In this document: positions 14,348 through 18,766 of the stretch, in pieces
Layout of the letters: every line of letters starts with the position of its first letter
Position numbering within the stretch: the stretch's first letter is position 1
NCBI GenBank assembly: GCA_013372875.1
Contig: JABXIW010000079.1
Location: 1-18,766, forward strand
DNA from: Gammaproteobacteria bacterium
GTDB taxonomy: Bacteria; Pseudomonadota; Gammaproteobacteria; Enterobacterales; Kangiellaceae
Direction: 5' to 3'
DNA: 18,766 nt
Translations under genes and position numbers: made by a program
Notes under the pieces: model-generated
Told to the model about the DNA's origin: nothing
The model's input: the letters and a program-made list of their open reading frames with translations, nothing else
The model's database searches: none

Positions 14348-14368
14348 TAGCGTTTGAATTTAACGCTA
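14348..14368. promoter_or_regulatory. Inverted repeat in the fabA leader, possible regulator site
   Basis: TAGCGTT (14348–14354) and AACGCTA (14362–14368) are perfect 7-bp arms with a 7-nt AT-rich centre, 13 nt before the fabA ATG. The AGCG…CGCT outline recalls the palindromes bound by FabR/DesT repressors of unsaturated fatty acid genes, but the centre differs. It may bind such a regulator or simply form an RNA hairpin near the start. Confidence 0.35.
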
Positions 14369-14381
14369 AAGAGTACAAATT

Positions 14382-14927
14382 ATGCAAGCACTCAAGCAAG
14401 AACCTCAAGAAAATCAACGCCCTTCATCCCTTACTAAACAAGACCTACTCGACTGTGGTCATGGCAAAATGTTTGGCGAAGGTAATGCAAAATTACCGAT
14501 TGGTAATATGCTTATGATGGATCGGATCACCAATATCCAAGATGATGGCGGCGAATTTGGTAAAGGCCAAATCGTGGCGGAATTGGATATTAATCCACAA
14601 CAGTGGTTCTTCGGCTGTCATTTTGAAGGTGATCCAGTCATGCCTGGCTGCCTTGGAGTGGATGCGCTCTGGCAACTTTCAGGCTTTTTCCTGCCATGGC
14701 TAGGCCATCCAGGCAAAGGTCGTGCACTGGGTGCCGGCGAAATAAAATTTACTGGGCAAGTACTTCCAACTTCGAAGCTAGTCACTTATATTATCGATAT
14801 TAAAAGAGTCATTACTCGCAAATTAAAAATGGTTATCGCGGACGGGCGTATGCTGGTCGATGGCAAAGAAATTTATACCGCCAAAGATTTACGTGTTGGC
14901 TTATTCCAAAGCACCGATAATTTTTAA
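14382..14927 (+). CDS. fabA: 3-hydroxydecanoyl-ACP dehydratase/isomerase FabA
   Basis: FabA dehydrates 3-hydroxydecanoyl-ACP and isomerises trans-2- to cis-3-decenoyl-ACP, the branch point to unsaturated fatty acids. The 181-residue protein carries the catalytic His80 in [15 protein letters not shown] and Asp94 in [10 protein letters not shown]. The isomerase-type helix is followed by [22 protein letters not shown], which distinguishes FabA from FabZ. It is about nine residues longer than E. coli FabA at the N-terminus. The ATG at 14382 has an AAGAG stretch upstream. fabB starts 20 nt after its stop, so the two form an operon, the classic FabA/FabB pathway pair. Confidence 0.98.
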   Translation: MQALKQEPQENQRPSSLTKQDLLDCGHGKMFGEGNAKLPIGNMLMMDRITNIQDDGGEFGKGQIVAELDINPQQWFFGCHFEGDPVMPGCLGVDALWQLSGFFLPWLGHPGKGRALGAGEIKFTGQVLPTSKLVTYIIDIKRVITRKLKMVIADGRMLVDGKEIYTAKDLRVGLFQSTDNF

Positions 14928-14947
14928 AACAATAACTAGGTTTTTCA

Positions 14948-16165
14948 ATGAAAAGAGTTGTTATAACAGGCATGGGCATTGTTTCATGCCTAGGAAATAG
15001 TGTTGATGAAGTTGCTGAGTCATTAAAGCAAGGCCGTTCTGGCATCAAAAAGATGGATGCCTATGAAGAGCATGGCTTACGCAGTCATTTGGCTGGCAAA
15101 CCTGATATTGATGTCAGCGAACACATCGATCGTAAAAAACTACGCTTTATGGGCGATGCGGCAGCCTATGCTTACATTTCCATGCAGCAAGCGATTGATG
15201 ATGCAGGCTTATCTGAAGAGCAGGTTTCTAATCCACGTACTGGTATCATTATGGGTTCCGGCGGCGGCTCACAAGGCACCCAAGTTGAATCGATTGATAT
15301 AGCAAAAACTCGTGGCCCAAAAAGAATCGGTCCCTATGCTGTTCCAAAAACCATGGGCTCGACCACTTCCGCTTGTTTGGCAACACCCTTTAAGATTTTA
15401 GGCGTGAATTACAGTATCACTTCAGCTTGTGCCACCAGTGCCCATTGCATTGGTAACGCTTACGAGCAGATTCAGCTGGGCAAACAAGACATTATGTTTG
15501 CCGGTGGCGGTGAAGAAGAAGACTGGCGTTTAACGGTGCTGTTTGATGCGATGGGCGCTCTTTCTAGCAAATACAATGACTCTCCTGAAACCGCTTCGCG
15601 TCCTTATGATTCGACTCGCGATGGCTTTGTAATTTCCTCTGGCGGTGGCTGTTTAGTGTTAGAAGAATATGAACATGCTAAAGCTCGAGGCGCTAAAATC
15701 TACGCAGAAATCACTGGCTACGGGGCAACATCAGACGGTTACGATATGGTTGCACCATCTGGCGAAGGCGCAGTGCGCTGTATGCAAATGGCCATGAATA
15801 CCGCCAAACAGGACATTGATTACATCAACACTCACGGCACTAGCACCCCGGTTGGCGATACAGCTGAATTAGGAGCCATTCAAGAAGTTTTTGCTGACAA
15901 AGATAAACTGCCTAACATTGGTTCAACCAAATCTCTAGCAGGTCACTCTCTTGGCGCAACCGGTGTGCACGAAGCTATCTATTCATTGATCATGATGAAA
16001 GATAAATTTGTCGCTGCTTCTGCCAATATTAATGAGCTTGATGAAAAAGCCCAAGGTTTGCCAATTGTCCAAAAACGAATTGATGACGCTGACATCAAAG
16101 GCATCTTGTCTAATAGTTTTGGCTTTGGCGGCACTAACTGCTCATTAGTATTTGAAAAAGTTTAA
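14948..16165 (+). CDS. fabB: 3-oxoacyl-ACP synthase I FabB
   Basis: FabB elongates cis-3-decenoyl-ACP made by FabA and so commits it to unsaturated fatty acid synthesis. The 405-residue protein is full length for the family. The thiolase-fold catalytic triad is intact: Cys161 in [12 protein letters not shown], His296 in [11 protein letters not shown] and His333 in [12 protein letters not shown], with Lys328 conserved. FGFGGTN lies near the C-terminus. Sequence features such as [21 protein letters not shown] identify the FabB rather than the FabF branch. It is the second gene of the fabAB operon and is closed by a terminator about 20 nt downstream. Confidence 0.98.
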   Translation: MKRVVITGMGIVSCLGNSVDEVAESLKQGRSGIKKMDAYEEHGLRSHLAGKPDIDVSEHIDRKKLRFMGDAAAYAYISMQQAIDDAGLSEEQVSNPRTGIIMGSGGGSQGTQVESIDIAKTRGPKRIGPYAVPKTMGSTTSACLATPFKILGVNYSITSACATSAHCIGNAYEQIQLGKQDIMFAGGGEEEDWRLTVLFDAMGALSSKYNDSPETASRPYDSTRDGFVISSGGGCLVLEEYEHAKARGAKIYAEITGYGATSDGYDMVAPSGEGAVRCMQMAMNTAKQDIDYINTHGTSTPVGDTAELGAIQEVFADKDKLPNIGSTKSLAGHSLGATGVHEAIYSLIMMKDKFVAASANINELDEKAQGLPIVQKRIDDADIKGILSNSFGFGGTNCSLVFEKV

Positions 16166-16186
16166 CGACTTATTCAGTACTTCAAT

Positions 16187-16216
16187 AAAAAAAGACGCTT
16201 AAAGCGTCTTTTTTTT
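16187..16216 (+). terminator. Intrinsic terminator after fabB
   Basis: GACGC (16194–16198) and GCGTC (16204–16208) with a TTAAA loop are flanked by an A-run on the left and eight T residues on the right. The flanking A/T runs extend the stem. No minus-strand gene ends here, so its relevant direction is plus. Confidence 0.9.
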
Positions 16217-16309
16217 AACCAATAACACAGTTTGTTACACTCTTAACTTCGTAAGAATAATACTTTCGATTCTTCCTCTGATATATTCTAAATGACTTGG
16301 GAGGATATT

Positions 16310-17065
16310 ATGAAACACAAACTAATAGTCCATTTGCTGATTGGTTTTTTGCTAATTTCATGTAAAGGCGGCGACTCCAATACAGAAAATTCGGCACCTG
16401 AAAGCAAAGCAACATTTGAAGTTTTATTAATGGGCAATAGCCATAGTTCCTATAATAATCTTCCTGGAATGTTAGCCACCTTAATAAAAACAGGTACAAA
16501 TGAATCCGTCTCCACTGCAAATGCACCTGGTTGGGCGTTTTTAGATGAACGTTTATCGGATGGAGTGTCAGAGCAGTTTTTATTATCGCGAAAATGGACT
16601 CACGTTATCCTTCAAGCTCAAAAATATTCGACTTCAGGGTTATATAGTTATTCGACAGAGCCTTCAAAGGAATGGATTAGAAAAGTAAAAAAACAAAACG
16701 CCGTTCCAATCATGTTTCCAGAATGGCCACGCAGAGGAAATTTTGAAGAAGGTGTTCGAATTCACTCACTACACGAGTCGATCGTTGCTGCGGAACCGGC
16801 ATGTTTAGCACCGATTGGGTTAACTTGGGATCAAGTAATTTTGTCTCATCCTTCGCTGACACTGCATAACCCTGATGGGAATCACTCCAATAAGAATGGA
16901 GCCCTACTAACTGCTTATGTTCTATATGAAGTCATAACCAAACAGCAAGCGGTAGAGCTACCAGTGATCGATTCGTTAGGAATAGCGGCTTCCATTCAAA
17001 CTACTTTAAAGGCTGCCGTCAGTGAAGTAGTCGAAGCCAATCCTCCTTGTACATACTTTCAATAA
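16310..17065 (+). CDS. SGNH-hydrolase-like lipoprotein
   Basis: This 251-residue protein begins with a lipoprotein signal ending LLISC (Cys18), followed by a polar linker. The mature part opens with VLLMGNSHSSYNNLPGML, which resembles block I of SGNH/GDSL-type hydrolases in the DUF4886-like group (typically GNSFT…NNLP), with Ser44 as candidate nucleophile. HVILQAQKYS (98–107) sits where related proteins have a VVLQEQS segment, and DGNHSNKNGALLTAYVL (from 189) gives the C-terminal Asp189/His192 pair. A lipid, glycan or acyl-ester substrate is possible, but none can be named. I chose the ATG at 16310 because GGGAGG lies about 8 nt upstream. An earlier ATG at 16292 would place that site inside the gene and add MTWEDI before the signal peptide. 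It is a stand-alone gene between the fabB terminator and a convergent gene. Confidence 0.82.
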   Translation: MKHKLIVHLLIGFLLISCKGGDSNTENSAPESKATFEVLLMGNSHSSYNNLPGMLATLIKTGTNESVSTANAPGWAFLDERLSDGVSEQFLLSRKWTHVILQAQKYSTSGLYSYSTEPSKEWIRKVKKQNAVPIMFPEWPRRGNFEEGVRIHSLHESIVAAEPACLAPIGLTWDQVILSHPSLTLHNPDGNHSNKNGALLTAYVLYEVITKQQAVELPVIDSLGIAASIQTTLKAAVSEVVEANPPCTYFQ

Positions 17066-17101
17066 CCTTAATAAAAGGAGTAATAGTTTTTAATTAAGGT
17101 T
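17064..17101. terminator. Long-armed hairpin covering both stop codons of convergent genes
   Basis: AACCTTAAT (17064–17072) and ATTAAGGTT (17093–17101) are a perfect 9-bp inverted repeat with a 20-nt loop that can pair further (AAAA with TTTT). It overlaps the TAA of the lipoprotein gene and that of the methyltransferase-like gene. On the plus strand it is followed by TTCT after the arm's Ts. It is a plausible shared terminator but lacks a long T-run on either side. Confidence 0.4.
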
Positions 17102-17876
17102 TTCTAAACTTTAGTGTCCAGCGATCAGTTTGCCCTGTTACCGATTCGTGGCCAACTTCGTTAGTTAAGTCGTCCTGCGGACGATAGTGCAACATAGAAT
17201 AATCTTCTAACACAAAACCCGCATCCTGAATCTCTTTAATCGCTAAAACAGGATCGATACGACGACGCTGCTCACTGCTAAAAGGCGTCATATGACGGCG
17301 CGTATGATCAATAACGCCATAAATACCACCTGATTTAAGCGCCTTAAAAGCAGCCTTATTGATATTCATACGGCCTGTTTTATCGAAATTATGATAGTTA
17401 CGGAAAGTCAGCACCATATCTACTGGTTCAACATCAAATTCAAAAGCCTCGATATTATTTAAACGAGTAGTTTCATTACGCGAAGTTTTTGCTTCCACTG
17501 GCAAAATGACCATCTTTTCAAAGCCAGCCTTTCCTTTTAAGCTTTCCTCAATCCGATTTGTGAAAATCGCACCATAATACTGGCCTTTTTCCGCTAAAGT
17601 TGGCGCTAATAGTTTTGTGTACCAGCCTCCACCAGGGATCAGCTCAATCACTGACATATCATCTGAAAAGCCGAAAAACTCGAGTGTTTCTATAGGCTGA
17701 CGATTGGCATCTCGTTTAATATCTTTTTCGCTACGAATATCGGCTTTCATTGCTTCAACCATAACCGACTTCCAATGTTCGGCTTTTGTTTCACTCTTCT
17801 CTGCAGAATGATCTGCGTATGCAATTCCAGCTATACCTAAAGATAAGCTTAACGCTGTTACAATTAATTTTTTCAT
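17094..17876 (-). CDS. Methyltransferase-like protein with a signal peptide
   Basis: The 260-residue protein has a Rossmann methyltransferase outline: a motif I-like VIELIPGGGWYTKLLAP (76–92), an acidic and aromatic stretch VDMVLTFRNYHNF (152–164) at the place of motif IV, and ALKSGGIYGVIDHTRR (about 174–189) matching the 'LkpGG' strand. It nevertheless begins with a clear Sec signal peptide (MKKLIVTALSLSLGIAGIAYA, cleavage near 21), so the mature protein should be periplasmic, where S-adenosylmethionine is not expected. Exported homologues annotated as 'class I SAM-dependent methyltransferase' are known to me (COG4798 type), with unknown activity. The ATG at 17876 has GGGAAA upstream and a good promoter lies about 30 nt before it. 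It converges on the lipoprotein gene. Confidence 0.85.
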   Translation of the reverse strand: MKKLIVTALSLSLGIAGIAYADHSAEKSETKAEHWKSVMVEAMKADIRSEKDIKRDANRQPIETLEFFGFSDDMSVIELIPGGGWYTKLLAPTLAEKGQYYGAIFTNRIEESLKGKAGFEKMVILPVEAKTSRNETTRLNNIEAFEFDVEPVDMVLTFRNYHNFDKTGRMNINKAAFKALKSGGIYGVIDHTRRHMTPFSSEQRRRIDPVLAIKEIQDAGFVLEDYSMLHYRPQDDLTNEVGHESVTGQTDRWTLKFRKP

Positions 17877-17905
17877 GTATTTCCCAAAAAAATAAAAACT
17901 ACATT

Positions 17906-17935
17906 ATTAAACAGTAAAGATGATTTCAATGTCAA
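17906..17935 (-). promoter_or_regulatory. Sigma-70 promoter of the exported methyltransferase-like gene
   Basis: On the minus strand a perfect TTGACA (17935–17930) is followed by 18 nt and TTTAAT (17911–17906). Transcription would start near 17899, giving a 23-nt leader that carries the Shine-Dalgarno. Confidence 0.65.
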
Positions 17936-17943
17936 AGTGCTAC

Positions 17944-17970
17944 AAAAAAGCCCGCATTAGCGGGCTTTTA
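17944..17970 (-). terminator. Intrinsic terminator after lysS
   Basis: GCCCGC (17950–17955) and GCGGGC (17960–17965) form a perfect stem with an ATTA loop, extended by A/T pairs on both sides. On the minus strand it is followed by six Ts. Its base touches the lysS stop codon, and it precedes the promoter of the next minus-strand gene. Confidence 0.92.
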
Positions 17971-18766
17971 TTACTCTGGACGCATATGCGGGAATAACAG
18001 TACATCTCTAATCGATGGTGAGTCCGTCAACAACATCACCAAACGATCGATACCAATACCTTCACCAGCCGTTGGCGGTAAGCCGTATTCAAGCGCACGT
18101 ATGTAATCTGCATCGAAGTGCATAGCTTCATCATCACCAGCATCTTTAGCTTCTACCTGCGCTTTAAAACGCTCAGCCTGATCTTCTGCATCATTCAGCT
18201 CTGAGAAACCATTGGCTAACTCACGTCCACCAGCAAAGAACTCGAAACGGTCAGTGATGAATGGATTATCATCATTACGGCGCGCTAATGGAGAAACTTC
18301 GGCAGGGTATTCAGTGATAAACGTTGGTTGAATTAGCTTGTCTTCCGCCAATTCTTCAAAGATTTCAATTTGAACTTTGCCTAAACCCCATGAGTCTTCT
18401 AGCTTCACATGGAATTTCTTAGCCACTGCACGCGCAGATTCCAAGTCATTAAGTTGATCTAAGCTAATTTCTGGCTGATGCTTAACGATAGCTTCAAGCA
18501 CTGACATACGCTCGAATGGTTTTCCGAAATCGTAAGTTTCGCCACCAGATTCAAATACCGTTTTGCCTAAAACGTTTTCAACCGTATAGCGCAACATATC
18601 TTCAGTGAGGTTCATCAAATCTTGGTAGTCCGCATAACCCCAATAGAACTCTAGCATGGTGAATTCAGGGTTATGACGAGTAGATAAACCTTCGTTACGG
18701 AAGTTACGGTTGATCTCAAATACTTTCTCAAGGCCGCCAACCACCAAACGCTTCAAATAAAGCTCT
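17971..18766 (-). CDS. lysS: Lysyl-tRNA synthetase (class II), C-terminal part, cut by window edge
   Basis: LysS charges tRNA-Lys. The frame is open to the right edge ([20 protein letters not shown]…), so the true start and the N-terminal anticodon-binding domain lie beyond 18766. About 264 codons are visible of the usual 500 or so. Class II motif 2 is present as [21 protein letters not shown] (around the start of the visible part) and motif 3 as [31 protein letters not shown] at the C-terminus. [35 protein letters not shown] is the lysine-binding region of the LysRS subfamily. The stop is followed directly by a strong terminator, so it is the last gene of its transcript. Confidence 0.97.
   Translation of the reverse strand, partial: ELYLKRLVVGGLEKVFEINRNFRNEGLSTRHNPEFTMLEFYWGYADYQDLMNLTEDMLRYTVENVLGKTVFESGGETYDFGKPFERMSVLEAIVKHQPEISLDQLNDLESARAVAKKFHVKLEDSWGLGKVQIEIFEELAEDKLIQPTFITEYPAEVSPLARRNDDNPFITDRFEFFAGGRELANGFSELNDAEDQAERFKAQVEAKDAGDDEAMHFDADYIRALEYGLPPTAGEGIGIDRLVMLLTDSPSIRDVLLFPHMRPE

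Larger units (their letters stand above)
14044..14381. other. 338-nt intergenic region between the repeat protein and fabA
   Basis: No convincing gene is seen. The region holds two plus-strand terminator-like hairpins 35 nt apart (14148–14180 and 14215–14242), a 15-codon reading frame between them (14182–14229), a short palindrome CCTA–TAAAT–TAGG near 14310, and an inverted repeat just before fabA. The fabA promoter should be between 14243 and 14347; AT-rich boxes (TATAAA, CATAAT) are present there but no well-spaced -35 could be assigned. Confidence 0.6.

Noticed and set aside
14833..15302. Overlapping frames across fabA and fabB
   Set aside because: Both real genes are full length with intact catalytic residues, so these frames are coincidental.

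Overview
The window looks like chromosomal DNA of a marine-type gammaproteobacterium. The evidence is the nadB / rpoE–rseA–rseC–mucD–lepA block, the ygfX–sdhE / ygfZ block and a fabA–fabB operon, all of which are gammaproteobacterial gene arrangements. Moderate A+T content and protein flavour bring Kangiella-like bacteria to mind, but that genus is a guess from memory. I saw no tRNA, rRNA, CRISPR array, insertion sequence, prophage or integron. Most of the window is core metabolism, with an accessory-flavoured stretch from about 8.0 to 14.1 kb and a second one at 16.3–17.9 kb.

Left block (1–6.2 kb): on the minus strand lie rpoE (sigma-E), rseA (anti-sigma), rseC, a periplasmic HtrA-type protease (mucD/degP) and the N-terminal half of lepA. 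nadB points the other way. Two things depart from the usual layout. There is no rseB between rseA and rseC. The genes are also not packed as one operon: a 272-nt gap between rpoE and rseA carries a sigma-E-type promoter, and a strong intrinsic terminator lies between rseA and rseC.

Middle block (6.2–8.3 kb): sdhE (succinate dehydrogenase flavinylation factor) and ygfX (membrane partner) diverge from ygfZ (folate-binding Fe-S repair protein). ygfX starts with TTG and its Shine-Dalgarno lies in the loop of a small hairpin. A small membrane protein of unknown function follows ygfZ.

Accessory stretch (8.25–14.1 kb): a secreted AhpC/TSA-type thiol peroxidase or oxidoreductase diverges from a TetR regulator with a perfect inverted repeat just before its ribosome binding site. 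Next come a three-gene minus-strand cluster (DUF6249-like membrane protein, ECF-type sigma factor, small two-helix membrane protein in the place of an anti-sigma factor), a DUF885 lipoprotein, and a secreted protein ending in seven exact 18-residue VDDGSG repeats.

Right block (14.1–18.77 kb): fabA–fabB make unsaturated fatty acids. They are followed by an SGNH-hydrolase-like lipoprotein, a methyltransferase-like protein with a signal peptide, and the C-terminal half of lysS, which runs off the right edge. Well-formed intrinsic terminators separate most transcription units.
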